Shown here piece after piece: positions 34,481 through 46,586 of a stretch of DNA of 64,000 nucleotides (the first letter of the stretch is position 1; each line of letters starts with the position of its first letter). The notes below the pieces were generated by a model. The model was not told where the DNA came from. It made no database searches and saw nothing but the letters and a program-made list of their open reading frames with translations. Position numbers and translations under genes: made by a program. The stretch is taken from assembly GCA_963920765.1 (NCBI GenBank), contig OY987245.1:18244727-18308726 (forward strand), given 5' to 3'. Origin of the DNA: Ulota crispa. Its lineage: Eukaryota; Streptophyta; Bryopsida; Orthotrichales; Orthotrichaceae.

Positions 34481-35363
34481 GGGTTATGGCTGGGGCTAGA
34501 TGGCATGCCGTTTTGGCTGGGGCCCGTGCTTGACACCTTGCCCATCCCTTACCCGAACCATTTTCTCTCTCCTCTTGAACTCTGAACTCTAACCTTCACT
34601 TTTTGAAACTTGTGTTTGAGCCCCTTCACTTGCTATTGTGCTCCTTGAAACTTGGTTTCTAACTGGTTCTTTCACTGATGTGCTCATGAGCTAGTGACTA
34701 ACCAAGTTTCAAGAAGCACAATAGCAAGTGAAGGGGCTCAAACGCAAGTTTCAAAAAGTGAAAGTTAGAGTTCAGAGTTCCAAAGGAGAGAGAAAATGAT
34801 TTGGGCAAGGGCTGGGCAGGGTGTCAGGCATGAGCCCTAGCCAAAACAGCATGCCATCTAAGAGTAGCTCCACCCTTGCCCCCCACACTGGAAAGTGCAG
34901 GGCCTTGGCTCAATCAATTTCAAAAACTAGGTTCAGCGCCAACACTCCACACTAGAAATGACAAGCGGCCTCGCCCAATTCTTCTTTCCAGACGCTAAGT
35001 TCCAGTGCGGTCCCTAATTTTTTACGTGCTTGATTGTAGCAGCTTTGCAAGTTGACCCACTCTGATATCATAGTCGTGACCCGCGCGATATGATTGCTTG
35101 AACTTCCGAAAGAGTAGGAAAGTTGTTTTAACTGCTTGCTTTTATCTTGGCTTGCTTTTGTTTTTAGAACTTGCGGCCCTCACTTGAGCCATTGGCGAGT
35201 GTATTTGGAACGTGAGGCTGGCTCTCTAACCCGAAGATACTCCCTTCAAGAGAAATGACGCACTCCAAGCACTGCATATTGTGCTCAGTGTGGAGTGCAT
35301 GAGTGGTGAAGCTCTAACCCCAGCCAAAACGGCATGCCATCTAACCCCAGCCGCTGGGTTATG
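34481..35363. mobile_element. Foldback element with an inner insertion
   Basis: Outer ends are inverted (TAGATGGCATGCCGTTTTGG at 34498; its mirror near 35320-35345). Arms 34489-34660 and 34703-34862 mirror each other (CCCCTTCACTTGCTATTGTG). A 450-bp unit (about 34863-35315) with its own weak TIRs (AGAGTAGCTCCACCC, CTCCACACTG) lies between two direct copies of an AGCCAAAACRGCATGCCATC word. Confidence 0.65.
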
Positions 35364-35766
35364 AGATTGATTGATGTTGAACTGGTACGGATTTGCTAGA
35401 ATTTAGCAAAGACAAATCATGTTTTTCAAAATCACTATCGAAGTACAATTATATGTACATCCATATTATTGACTTCAAGTAAAAGGAAAAGCGGCTTTAC
35501 ATCAAGAAAGCGACTTGTGAAGAAAGTTCCATGTGGAACCATACTCAATAACAGAGTCACTTGTATTATAATTGCTTACGTACTTACAAGCAAAAGAATG
35601 GAAATAATTTGCTAATTGCTAGTGAAGAAGAAATCCCTTTCATTTAAAATTTTGAAATAGCGAGAACATATTTTACAAACTACAGGAGAGGTTTTGGATG
35701 TTTGCCACCTTGGGAAGCATATGGAAGTCTGATTTATTGAGGCGAGTTTAGAGCATGTCCCAAATT

Positions 35767-36159
35767 ACACAAGATAGCCGCACCCATGGGCGTGACGTCC
35801 CCATAGGCGTCACTGACAAAATCAGGGTAATCATGGGTATTGAAATGATAGTTATGAATGACAAAGTGATGGTTGTGGGTGACTCCATGACCGCATGACG
35901 GTTTTGAGTACCCATCTCACTATTTAAAAACCAACAAGCCTTGTTTTTAGCATCTCTTACACATGGTTCTTACAATTTTAGTGATTTTGGATTTTGAAAA
36001 ATCTTTGTGAACAAATGCTTGCAATTGGAACCTTGAAATTGATGCCAATATTTTTGGTTTCCATTTCCTAGCTTACAGTAATTTTTTCAAAGTTAGTCAA
36101 TTGTTTTACCTACTCCAAAACCCTTATTTCCACGCTTATGGGTGCGTCTACCTTGTGTG
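35767..36159 (+). mobile_element. ~390-bp MITE (CACAAGRTAG..GCACCCAT family)
   Basis: ACACAAGATAGCCGCACCCA at the left mirrors GGGTGCGTCTACCTTGTGT at the right. It shares its interior with 43506-43855 and, reversed, 13832-14236 (CACTATTTAA, TTACACATGGT). Confidence 0.75.
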
Positions 36160-36812
36160 TCTTAGAGTTGCATCTAAACCGCAACTTAAAAAAGAGAGAA
36201 CTGGGGGTTAAAGAAATCATTGCTTGTTTTGTTATAGGTAAATCTACATTACATGTCAGCATGCATGATCGCATGTATAAGCTTATTTATGTGCAGAATT
36301 CTTCGATGCAAGGCAAACTTAGAAGGTGCACTTTGGCTTTTTACGATCCCAATGCAGACAGCCATCTTTTACAAGCCTGTGCCAGAAAGATGAATCGCTC
36401 ACTGTCAGAAAAGATTCACAACACATGTTCATATTTTGGTTTTGTTTCGCATTTCTTCTTTTTGGAGGCTAAGCTCAAAGACACACCTGCTTTTAGGTCA
36501 GGGCAAATAAGCCATGACCTATTCCCAATTTCCCACAATGACACTCTAGGCTGGGGTTACTATTTTTCTTTCTCTCATTGTCTACTCAAAGGCATTCCAC
36601 AATCCACACCTGCCAGGGTGACCCCTTCATTGCCCTTTTCCTGGAGCTCCGTCAACTGCTTTATGAGGTTGTGGGGCCAGGGTGAAAAAGCTCAACTTAT
36701 TCATATTCCAAAAACATTGAGAATTCAAAAATTTATCATTCAGAAGTGTGGATTTGGAAATTTTGATTTCACACTTGGGTTCATAAACCCTAATTTTGTC
36801 TATAAATTATGA
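36138..36812 (+). CDS. Unidentified 224-codon open frame
   Basis: Open from ATG 36138 (which lies in the MITE end, so the true start is probably later) to TGA or TAA-type stop at 36812. This is long for AT-rich DNA. It encodes a Cys/Phe-rich protein, for example CTLAFYDPNADSHLLQACAR and SEKIHNTCSYFGFVSHFFF. I recognise no domain, and the antisense frame is closed. It could be a degraded transposon or host gene exon, or chance. No splice sites tie it to neighbours. Confidence 0.3.
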   Translation: MGASTLCVLELHLNRNLKKRELGVKEIIACFVIGKSTLHVSMHDRMYKLIYVQNSSMQGKLRRCTLAFYDPNADSHLLQACARKMNRSLSEKIHNTCSYFGFVSHFFFLEAKLKDTPAFRSGQISHDLFPISHNDTLGWGYYFSFSHCLLKGIPQSTPARVTPSLPFSWSSVNCFMRLWGQGEKAQLIHIPKTLRIQKFIIQKCGFGNFDFTLGFINPNFVYKL

Positions 36813-38584
36813 GGAGGATACAATTGAACACTACAAAAATAGGGGATAAATTATTATTTTTGCCCTTGCCTAAAAATTACAGATCTTTTTCACCTTGACC
36901 TAAAAACATGGATGTATAGTGGATAGATCCTCAAAGCCATGTTCATCTAGGCAAGAGGCAATGAGGGGGTCAATTCACTGCAGGCGTTCCACACCAAGGT
37001 TTAGGGGTTTTTATTTTGTTTTCACCACTTGTTGTCCTTCCTTTCTCATACTCAACCTATTTTGCATGGGCTACTATTGTTATTGACTCTATTTTATACT
37101 ATGTTTACACATTTTCTTAGTAGTTTTTAAACTGTTAAATGCCTAAAAGATCCTTTACATCAATCAAAATATTATATAAATTTCTTGTATTTAGAATGGA
37201 TCCACTTGTTTACTATATCTGAGATCAATAAAGAAGTTCAACTTTAGATCAATGCAATTCTAGTGAACTACTTGAGATCCAAATTTACAAATTGGTAGAT
37301 TACAACTTGGTAAGAAATGCAAATTATATGGCAGCCTATCTACTCTCTGCATAGGATGTTTAAGAGTAATAAAAATCGATTGATTTTGTTACGTAGTTCG
37401 AAGTTCAAATAGTTATAGCCCGAGGTGATAAGGGGAAATAAACCTTTTCATGACAAAGTGAAGGAACTCCGAAAATCGAATTTCAATGAAGTAGTTAGAA
37501 ATCTTGAATTTTAAACCTACTTTTCAAAATGCACAAATTATAATCCTAACGCCTACTACTAAATGTAGGTGCAGCTTTTCATTTCTTTATCTTTACATTA
37601 TTATTATTATTCATTTTTATTGGCTATTAATGCATTCGAATGCGGGTGCAAGTTTTTATTTTTAGTTACACCTTAGATAATATTTTGTTTAGAAATGTTC
37701 AACGTTAGTTTCTTTTGAAAATTTTGGTGTCAACAATGTGAAACTTTGTTTCAAGAGTTATTTTTTTTAATCTAAGAAACCAACTTTGGAGACACGTTCC
37801 AACTAATTATTTGCATACAGAATTCAAACATTTGTTTCAGTAGCAATCTAGAAGAACTTAGAGTGAATCACCCTTTTAAACACGGAGTTACAGAAAATTG
37901 CACTTGCTACCTGTATCTCTATGATATGGATAGTAGTTCTAAAAGACTCATGCAACCTTCTTTTTAATGTTTTGGATGCTGCTTGAATGGAAAAAACATC
38001 TGTTACAGTAAAAAACGTGTTTATATATGAACGGAAATCTCAATTTATTTATGTATTATATCATTTTCATTTAACTATGACAATTTTAGCATATATTTAT
38101 AATGGGACAACAAGAATATGGAAAAACAAATATGTAAAAGCAAATTAGCTACATCTAGATGTTATATCATGCAAAATCTTGATATCTAAAGAGTTGCATA
38201 CACCTCCAAGTGACTAGGCAATGAGTCATGAGATAACTTTCCAAGATAAGACAACCTAATTGTTAAGGCAACCTAAATATAATATTTTGTGTAGTCTATA
38301 TCAATACAAACCAACAAAGACAAAATGTTTGAATTTTGAACAATAAAAAATAAAAAAACTTAAAATTTGTAATAAATAATGAAGGTTTGAACAATATATG
38401 AATGCAAATATGTTTCATGCACATGAGATCTGAACATTTCCATCCATTCAAAACGTTAATGGATTGTTAATCCGTATGTTGCAATAAGTGGCCCATTTAT
38501 AGTTTGTGTTTTTTTTCAATTGCTTTGAATACATTGTATGAAGGCTTACTGTGTTCAGTTTTTTAATAAATTGAAATGATCACA
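36813..38584. other. AT-rich sequence with one dispersed repeat
   Basis: About 37180-37300 (CTTGTATTTAGAATGGATCC, GAGATCAATAAAGAAGTT) recurs near 43968-44060. 38150-38300 shares GAGTTGCATACACCTCCAAG and GGCAACCTAAATATAATATT with the family at 41672-42388. No gene seen. Confidence 0.4.
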
Positions 38585-39231
38585 TACTGTACAGGTCGGG
38601 TACAGTAAATGTACGAATTTTTTTGCAAGGAAAACTGCTTAAAATTTCAGGAACTTCTGGAGGCCATAACTTCCTCAAAAATTGTTTGTTTTTGAAACCA
38701 AAAATTGCATTGGAATAGTACTGAAGGGTACTACATGATTTGATATGAAAAAAATCTAAAATTTTGTAAATGATAAAAAAAAATTGGGCTACTTCCTATA
38801 TAGTGTACTTCCACCTCTTGTCAAAATCACCAATTGAATTTTATTGGGCTATGCCACCACCAACGGCCAAAGCACAAGCAAGAAATGATACACATCATTC
38901 AAAGAGTATGGGATGAGGTATCCTTGGAGCAATTACAAACTCTTATTGCAAGTATGCCCAATCAATCCAAGTGGTGATTTCGGCAAGAGGTGGAAGTACT
39001 AGATGGTAGACACTATAAAGGAAGTAGCCAAGCTTTTTTATCATTTGTAAAATTTTGTATTTTTTTTAAATATAAAATCATGTAGTACCCTTTAGTAGAA
39101 TTCCAACGCAATTTTTGGTTTCAAAAACGAACAATTTTTGAGGAAGTTATGATCTCCTAAAGTTCTTGAATTTTTAGCTACAGTTTTCCTGCAAATTTTT
39201 TTGTAAATTTACTGTACCCGACTGTACAGTA
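38585..39231. mobile_element. Foldback element, ~260-bp arms
   Basis: TACTGTACAGGTCGGGTACA at the left mirrors TGTACCCGACTGTACAGTA at the right. Arms (38585 to about 38845, about 38970-39231) share mirrored AACTTCCTCAAAAATTGTT, AGGGTACTACATGATTT, GGAAGTAGCC-type and AGAGGTGGAAGTAC words. The central spacer of about 120 bp is unrelated. Arms are diverged, so it is not recent. Confidence 0.8.
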
Positions 39232-39863
39232 CAGTAATATACAGTGTCAATGTTTGTCATGCCATGAAATTGAGATCCTTATAAATGATAATTTTTTTGC
39301 TATAATCATTTAAATCAAAGTAAAAAACGTGAGGTTCCAATGGGTCACTTAATGCCAGACAAGAAAGAATGTGCATTTTTTTTCCTACATTTGTACAGTA
39401 ATAGAAACTAGTCTTATGTTTGTATAGCGAAATCTTAGTCTCAAACTACATACATATTTCAACTCATTTGTTATCTTTATACTTCAACTATGGCACATTC
39501 TGAACTCTTTTTTCTCTTTCTTCTTAATGACTTCTTCCTGGAAAAGCTCTTGAATCTGAGAGAATTGCAGAGGATGACGGAAAATTGCCTACAAAACTTA
39601 ATACTACTCCCCAAAGGTTGCATTAGCCAACATGCAATGTTGTCATTAAAAATGCTAAGAGGGGTACCTAACAAAATTTTCGTAAATATTCTCACGGTCT
39701 AAGTACTTACAAATCTGAGTACATTCAATGAGGTTAACTTTTGCCTTCCAAGATGGACCATATTTCCATAAACACCTTTTTTAAAACCAGAAGAAAAACA
39801 TATTCTTATATCCAATAGGTTGTCTGTATGTCATCCATTGGACAAGAATCTAAGCATCCGCAT
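39232..39863. other. AT-rich, nothing supported
   Basis: Overlapping frames on both strands at 39477-39702 are mirror shadows of each other with no recognisable content. Confidence 0.3.
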
Positions 39864-40466
39864 TTAACCCCTAAATGTCTCAAGCACCAAATTTTGGTAT
39901 CAATAATACTTTGAAGTTCAATACACCTAACTTAGTTGCTAATTTTAGTAATTTGTATTTTTGAACTATTATTTTTGAGGTCTAGTTTTAGCATCAAAAA
40001 TCTGATTTTGAAAGTGATTGATTATGATTTTTTTATTCAAGATTCCGTGCAAGGGTCTTGACTTTCCATAGTGTTGAGAGCTCTTGGAAATGAGCCTCAA
40101 AAACACTAGATATTGGAGAAAAAATTACACTAGAAATCCATTTAAAAAAATTGTAGAAGAGATTTCAAAAAGTCATAAAGTGATTGAAATTACATATTTT
40201 ATGTCCTTAAATCTTATATTTTTTAGATGACCAAAATTTTAGATTTGACTTGTGAAAAGAGGACTAAAAAACTTCAAGTCATTTTTGCATTTTTAACACC
40301 CTTATGATCAAACATCGTAATCTTTCAATCCATAAGTGAAATTCTTTTCTTTTCTTTTCCTATGCGACCTTTAACATAGAGGTTACAATTTAAAATGTCA
40401 TCAAAATGCTAACTTTTTGTTCAATTTAGATCAAATCAAAAGAGGGCTCACGCATCTAGGGGTTAG
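39864..40466 (+). mobile_element. TTAA-family element, 595 bp
   Basis: TTAA 39864-39867; right flank TTAG. Ends CCCCTAAATGTCTC and CACGCATCTAGGGG. Palindrome ACCAAA-T-TTTGGT lies inside the left end. Confidence 0.75.
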
Positions 40467-41671
40467 GAGTTAAATTTAAATCTATAATCCTTTACAAGGA
40501 TCAATCACAAGAAGAGCATGAAAAGAAGTCAATGAGGAGAGACATTCATCAAAAATGAATATTCTAAAACTGAAGAAGATTCCATTTTGTTTTATTCCAG
40601 TATAGCTCTTCTTTGTAAGTAGGTTAAATTTATGAGTATTTTGCTATGGAGCGCATGCATCTTTGATTTCATGCAAAAACATACGATTTAAATTGTTAGG
40701 GACTTGTCTCTACGACTACCGTAAGTGGATAGCAGGTTCATAACATCCTGGGGTTCATCTTTTTTTACTTTCCTTGAAATATTGTATTTTACCATATAAA
40801 AAGCAGTCTAATTATAACTATTTCGACTTCCATTGTATGAAATAATTTTGAACAAACTTGATGTTAACCTATGATACTATTTGTACACAAGAACATTTTT
40901 TTTTCATTGGTATAGATCTTTTATATTCATTGGTATAGCTTCGTTTCTTTCCATTGATAGTGCAAGCAAGAGGCACTCCAAAAGTAAGGAAAAATAAGTC
41001 GAAAGATCATGTGTGCATATTCGTTCATAAAATTACATACCACTAGTATATTTCATTTAAATTTTGGCACATTTGATGTTCCGTCAGTAATAATTTGGTA
41101 ATTTCATCCATTTTTTCACCCATTATTTGGAGGGTAGTAAGTGCCAAGTGAGTTAAGATTTTGGCAAATTTGTTCAATGTTTTTCCCTATTGGTACATAC
41201 TAGTTTTTTTGAAAGGCAAGAAGGGACTTCAATTTTTTTGCAATAAAGTAAAAACAACAAGTCCATTGTGAGATTTGACCAACCATTTAGTAGTTATGAG
41301 TGAATGCACTTTACCACTTGAATTTCAATGCACTATCTAACAAGAAGCAGTTTTTTAAGAGTTCCTTTTATTATTGGCCCAACTCATGACTATACGTATA
41401 GTGCAATTTTGTATTCCAAAACAACATTTACTTAATCAAGTCATTCTCCAATTTTTAGATTTTATGGGATTTGTGACATGCCTATATTTCAAAGTCCGCA
41501 AAACCGGATGGTACTAAAATTGTCAAATTTGGACCTTTGTTTGAGTTGAATGTTGCCATACACACATCGAAGAGCATGAAAACTTCTTACATTCCAATTT
41601 TTAACTACTCATGTTTTAAGTTTGAGGAGGAGGCACTTTTTATACCTTTCTCTATCTAGAACAACTTGTAA
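40467..41671. other. AT-rich, nothing supported
   Basis: No mirrored termini and no coding frame. Confidence 0.3.
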
Positions 41672-42388
41672 GGTAGTGTGCTCAAATTGCAACCCTCTCA
41701 TCCAAAATGTCTCATAGGTAGCTCAAGAATGGATATGAAGTAGTCCTTGGATGGACCTCTTTAAGTTGTATTAGAAAAGGTGTATTTTATTGTAAGAGCT
41801 AACCATATTTCTATGTTTCACCTCATCTCTTTACAAGTTGTTGGGAAACAATTTATGGAAGACCTAGTGAGTCACAAATTGGTGTCTATTATTGAAAACT
41901 CTAAAAATTCATCAACAATTCAATAATGCTTCAAAAAACATGATTTTTTTGTTACATTTGACATCCATTTCTCTTTGTTTGAAAATTGGACAAAAAATCC
42001 TCATGTCTCGGAAAGCCCACAATAAGGCAGATCAGCCTTCAAAGTGATGATTTTAGAGCATATTACCTTAAATGGTTTACACTAAATATTGTATTCAAGT
42101 TGCCTTCACAATTAGGTTGCCTTACCCTAGTAAATTACCTCATGATTCATCACTTGACCACCTGGAGGCTCATGCAACTCTCTAAACATTTGTATTTTGT
42201 ATTGTTTACAGCTTGCACACTGCTGATTTATATTTCCACAGCTTAGTTGATGTTGTTAAGCCCTTAAAATATTGTTTATTGCAGTAGTTTATTATGAAAG
42301 TTATTGTAGCAGCAATAAATATTTATATAGTATAAAATGTCAAGAAATTAGTGTAGGGCAACCTAAACGCAATATTCAACGTAAGAGT
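41672..42388. repeat. Dispersed repeat family with GGTTGCC..CAATATTCA ends
   Basis: 41672-42060 matches 47139-47530 in the same orientation (ATTGCAACCCTC, CAAGAATGGATATGA, TTCATCAACAATTCAATAAT). 42072-42388 is bounded by inverted ends (CACTAAATATTGTATTCAAG and CCTAAACGCAATATTCAACG) and may be a MITE. Superfamily unknown. Confidence 0.5.
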
Positions 42389-42480
42389 TTTTATACCATG
42401 CATTGTTGCGCTTCTCTATTATTTGTTCTCAATACATAATCTTGCGAATGCTAATTTCTTCTTCAATTTCAACTAATTTG

Positions 42481-42843
42481 TTAACCCTTGAGTGTGTGCT
42501 AGGTGACTGCGGCTTGCCCATTCTCAAGAAGCTATGGTACTTTGGTAAATGCCCACTAGTAGTATTGCTTGAAAAAGCTGAAAAAGTCAACAATGCATAC
42601 CAACCTCCTGAAAATTGTAATAAGGACAGTTTGAGACCTAACACCGTGCTTTTGAATTTCCTCAATTTGGATTAACTAAAAATATGAATATACTTGATGA
42701 GACTGTTCTTTGCCTTATATGATGAACTATAATTTTGCAATCACTTTTGAAAAAAAATCACATGAAAAACGACTTTTTTGTGTCATACAGAATGTTTTCT
42801 GGACCGAAGGACGAAAAACGTCCCCGGGGCGTTTAGGGATTAA
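42481..42843 (-). mobile_element. TTAA-family MITE, short subfamily, 355 bp
   Basis: TTAA on both sides (42481-42484, 42840-42843). Ends CCCTTGAGTGTGTGC and GGCGTTTAGGGA. The stem GGACG-AAAAA-CGTCC lies inside the right end, so it is reversed relative to 5559-5928, its relative. Confidence 0.85.
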
Positions 42844-42847
42844 ACTT

Positions 42848-43129
42848 TCACAGCCTGACCACGGCAAAATACTCTCGCTTTACGATTATAGAGCTACAAG
42901 TACAATTAAATAATATTATGAAGTTTTCAGAGAACCACTTTTCACATTCTTTTGTAGGATAAAGTACGACGCCCACAAACAATTTATCATTATTGTGGCA
43001 AAGGGTCATAAATGGAACAACCTGGAAAAATGCAGAAAATATGCAGGAGCGAGGGCAACGCGGGGTAAGTAGGTCGTAGCCTTTGCTGGCCGGAAGAGAG
43101 GCAGGAGGAGATCGATGAGAGACAGCCAT
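42848..43129 (-). CDS. Candidate first exon or small protein
   Basis: A minus frame from ATG 43129 reads MAVSHRSPPASLPASKGYD and runs 93 codons. A donor-like TTCCAG|GTTGTTCC at 43022 would end a 36-codon first exon. The first part is GC-rich and Ser/Pro/Ala-rich, like an organelle-targeting peptide; the rest is AT-rich and less coding-like. No downstream exon is identifiable because TEs follow. Unrecognised. Confidence 0.3.
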   Translation of the reverse strand: MAVSHRSPPASLPASKGYDLLTPRCPRSCIFSAFFQVVPFMTLCHNNDKLFVGVVLYPTKECEKWFSENFIILFNCTCSSIIVKREYFAVVRL

Positions 43130-43505
43130 CCGTAGAGTCAGAGCGCAGCCATACTACAGTACCGCTATTTTGAGCTAGATTTTAGCCGATTTTGGCCTCA
43201 GCGCCTTTCTCTTAACGGCAAGATAATTCCCAAAAGCTCCTCACTGGTTAGCAGCACCCCACGCATACCACGGTTTCGCATGTTCAGTCATATATTAGTA
43301 GATTGTATAAAGGTGATTCATTGAAAGAATCCAGAAACACTTGAGAATCTAGGCTCCACTGTCCATTTAGGGTTTCAGACAGCCGTCGTAGGGGTGATGA
43401 TGAATAGAATTTTTTCTGGGTTTGACACCTGGCTGTCAGGTTGCATCGCATATACGTATACGGTGAAACCAAGAGTTGAAAGTTCTCCAGAGATAGCGGT
43501 AGGGT

Positions 43506-43855
43506 TAAGGTAGCAGCATCATAAGCGTTGCGTCCCCATGCCCGTCACCGGCAGGGCTAATTGATAAAAAAACAAATGGTTGTGGGTGACTAAGTGATGG
43601 TTATGGGTGACTAGCATGAGGTTTTGAGTATCCATCTCACTATTTAAGCACTAACAACCTTGTGATTAGCATTTCTTACACATGGTATTTACAATTTCAG
43701 TGATTTTTTACTTTGAAAAATGTTTGTGAACAAATGCTTGCAGTTGGAACCTTGAGGTTTCCATTTCCTAACTTATAGTATTTTTTTCAAAAATAGTCAA
43801 TTGTTTTACCTATTCCAAAACCCTTATTTCCACGCTTATGGGTGCGCCTACCTTA
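43506..43855 (+). mobile_element. ~350-bp MITE, sister of 35767-36159
   Basis: TAAGGTAGCAGCATCATAAG at the left and CTTATGGGTGCGCCTACCTTA at the right. Interior shared with 35767-36159 (TTACAATTT, GTGAACAAATGCTTGCA). Confidence 0.75.
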
Positions 43856-43910
43856 CAAATACCTTGGTCTCCGCATTTGTTTAGCATCGTTTAGCAACGA
43901 TGCCTATCTT

Positions 43911-45047
43911 TTAACCCTTAAACGATCGAGGAGCCTTTTGCGGTCATTAAAGTATTTCATATTTTCTTGTATTTGGAATGCATCCACACCTTTACTACAT
44001 TTGAGATCAACAAAGAAGTTAGAATATAGATCAATAGTGAGCTAGTCAAGATCTCAAATCAAAACTTTTTATTGGTAGCAAATGCGAGTTTTACAACAAC
44101 GTATTTATTATGCAATACGTAGAGCAATCATGTTAACTCGTAAAGGATCAAGCTGCCTTCTTTGACAACATAGAAAATTTGGGCAAGTACCTGTGATTGT
44201 AGATTTTTACACTTTAGATTGAAATTCTAATAGAAGGTGGAGACGAGGAATATCTTTCATTTGCACTAACTTTCATGACGTTTGGAATTGCGAGCAAAAA
44301 GTTATGGCCAAATATGTTAATTATTTTGCTCAATTGACAGCTTGGGCTATTTTTTTTCATTTTATTTATTTAAAAAACTAAAATTTGAAATTGGTTCACT
44401 AGATTTATATGTACGTGGAAAGCTTTGAATCATTCCATTTGGATCGATGAAGTGAAAGTTATGAGGAGTTTTTGTTTTAGCAGGCAGTTATGGATTCTCT
44501 ACTCTAAAATAAACTCGAAGTCCCTTATTTTACTCAATTTTTAATATTTTGGAAAATGTATAAGACTAAAGGATGTAAATTACAACATTACAACCATTGG
44601 AATTGACATTTTTTATTTTCATAATTAAATTAATAAAAATTTAGTGTTTTGAATCATTCTCAACTTCATTTTTTTTCCTATTTTTTTTCCATGTGTTCTA
44701 CAATTCTAAAGGATTTGAAACTTCTTGACATACACCCTACTTAGGTGGAATATGGAATTCAGAAAAGCACCGCTCACACAGCCTTTTACCCTAAGGAATT
44801 TTACCTTATGAAGGTAGCTGCCCGGTTTACCACATGACCCAAAAAACTATTCAAATTATTCTATCTTCCAATCAACTAGGTGAAAAATTCTGAAATTTTT
44901 TCCACATCTTCTAAAACTACTACACTACAAGATCCTATGGTTACATATGCATAAACATGTTTTTGTTTTCAGATTTGGTTGATGCTCTAAAAATGGTAGT
45001 TTTTGAGTATTTTTGGTGAAAACAGAGCTTGGTATTTTAGGGGTTAA
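43911..45047 (+). mobile_element. Composite TTAA-family element, subfamily C right end
   Basis: TTAA 43911-43914, then CCCTTAAACGATCGAGG. The right part (from about 44300) matches subfamily C and ends GGTATTTTAGGGG before TTAA 45044-45047. The left 350 bp contains a dispersed repeat also near 37180, so the two ends may belong to different insertions. Confidence 0.55.
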
Positions 45048-45216
45048 AGGAAAGCTACACCTTGAATTAGATAGTTGTTCGGTTATCGTTTCTAACCCCA
45101 TGAAGAAAGAGATTTGAGCATTGTTGAAACTCTACTGTCCACATTGAATATTGCATTTAGGTTGCCCCACACTAATTTCTTGACATTTCACACTAAATAA
45201 ACATATATTGCTACTA
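45044..45216 (+). repeat. 173-bp direct repeat, copy 1
   Basis: TTAAAGGAAAGCTACACCTT to GCTACTA, about 93% identical by eye to 46414-46586. Each copy lies directly after the right end of a different TTAA element. It includes the end CATTGAATATTGCATTTAGG of the family at 41672-42388. Confidence 0.75.
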
Positions 45217-45937
45217 CCCTAAAGGACCAACTGTCTCCTTGGGGGACAAATGGATTTTGGGCATGTACCTACAGCCAATCTACTTTTTGTGATTTTTTGA
45301 AACTTTTATTGAAGGTGTGGAATTCAAATACCTTCGTGGGCATCTAATTTTTTCTTCATTCTAACTTTTATTGAGGAAGTTAAAATTGAATTTCTAAAAA
45401 ATGAGCGAGATTGGGCAGCCCAAAAACTTCTTTAAAATTTGCATTTAAAAAAAATAAAAATATGAAATAGGCTCTTTAGACTTATATATAGGTGGGGAGC
45501 TTTGAATCATTCAATTTTGATTGATGAAATGAAAGTTATGATAAATTCTCATTTGCGGGTAGATGTGTTTTTTCTCAAAACCACACTTACTTGCAAACAA
45601 AAACTTTTCATAACTTTTATTTCATCAATCAAAAATGAATGATTCAAAGCTCCTCACCTATATATAAGTCTAAAGAGCCTATTTCATATTTTTATTTTTT
45701 AAAATGCAAATTTTAAAGAAGTTTTTGGGCTGCCCAATCTCGCCCATTTTCTAGAAATTCATTTTTAACTTCTTCAATAAACTTTAGAATGAAGAAAAAA
45801 TTAGATGCCCACGTAGGTATTTGAATTCCACACCTTCAATAAAAGTTTCAAAAAATCACAAAAAGTAGATTAGCCATAGGTACATGCCTAAAATTGCATT
45901 AGTCCCCAAAAAGGGGGCTTGGTCCTTTAGGGGTTAT
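45217..45937. mobile_element. TTAA-family foldback, 717 bp
   Basis: Left end CCCTAAAGGACC after a non-TTAA flank, right end GGTCCTTTAGGGG before TTAT. Halves mirror each other (TTTGAATCATTCAATTTT near 45500 against GAATGATTCAAAGCTCC near 45640). Like 33596-34312 it is a head-to-head double of a subfamily B left half and has the same length. Confidence 0.8.
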
Positions 45938-46417
45938 TACAACATTATAACCATTGGGATTTGCATTTTTCATTTCAATTAATAAAATCATAACAATTTA
46001 GTGATTTGACTCATTCTCTACTTCTTTTTACTTACTACTTATTCCCCATGTGTTGTATAGTTCCAATTGATTTGAAAATTCTCCCACACATACCTAACTT
46101 GGTCTTCTACATGGAGAAAATAAACCTGAACTTTGTGTAGAGTAATTTTTTTCATGTAAGAGTGGTCAAAGGCTTTTGAAATATACTAGCAACAAGGGAA
46201 ATAACCTTTTCCCTTCACCTCAGATGTAAATATCTCCCTCCTCTCCATCTAGAATGACCTGATTTTTTCCATTAAGTACCTCTTGTAGTCTAAGGCAAGA
46301 TTCCAAGGCTGAATTTGCAAAACAAATTTTATTTCCTACTTTTCTATTCATTCCCCCCAAAGTGGCAATTAATAGTGACTTTCACTGGAGAAAAGGGCTT
46401 GGGCCTTTAGGGGTTAA
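45934..46417 (+). mobile_element. Right half of a TTAA-family subfamily B element
   Basis: Begins TTATTACAACATTATAACC directly at the foldback edge and matches the right half of 31572-32503 to the end GGGCCTTTAGGGG, then TTAA 46414-46417. The left half is missing, replaced by the foldback. Confidence 0.75.
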
Positions 46418-46586
46418 AGGAAAGCTACACCTTGAGTTAGATAGTTGTTTGGTTATTATTTCTAACCCCATGTAGAAAGAGATTTGAGAGTCATTGAAAC
46501 CCTATTGTTTACATTGAATATTGCATTTAGGTTGCCCCACACTAATTTCTTGACATTTCACACTAAATAAACATATACTGCTACTA
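46414..46586 (+). repeat. 173-bp direct repeat, copy 2
   Basis: Partner of 45044-45216 at a spacing of 1370 bp. Confidence 0.75.
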
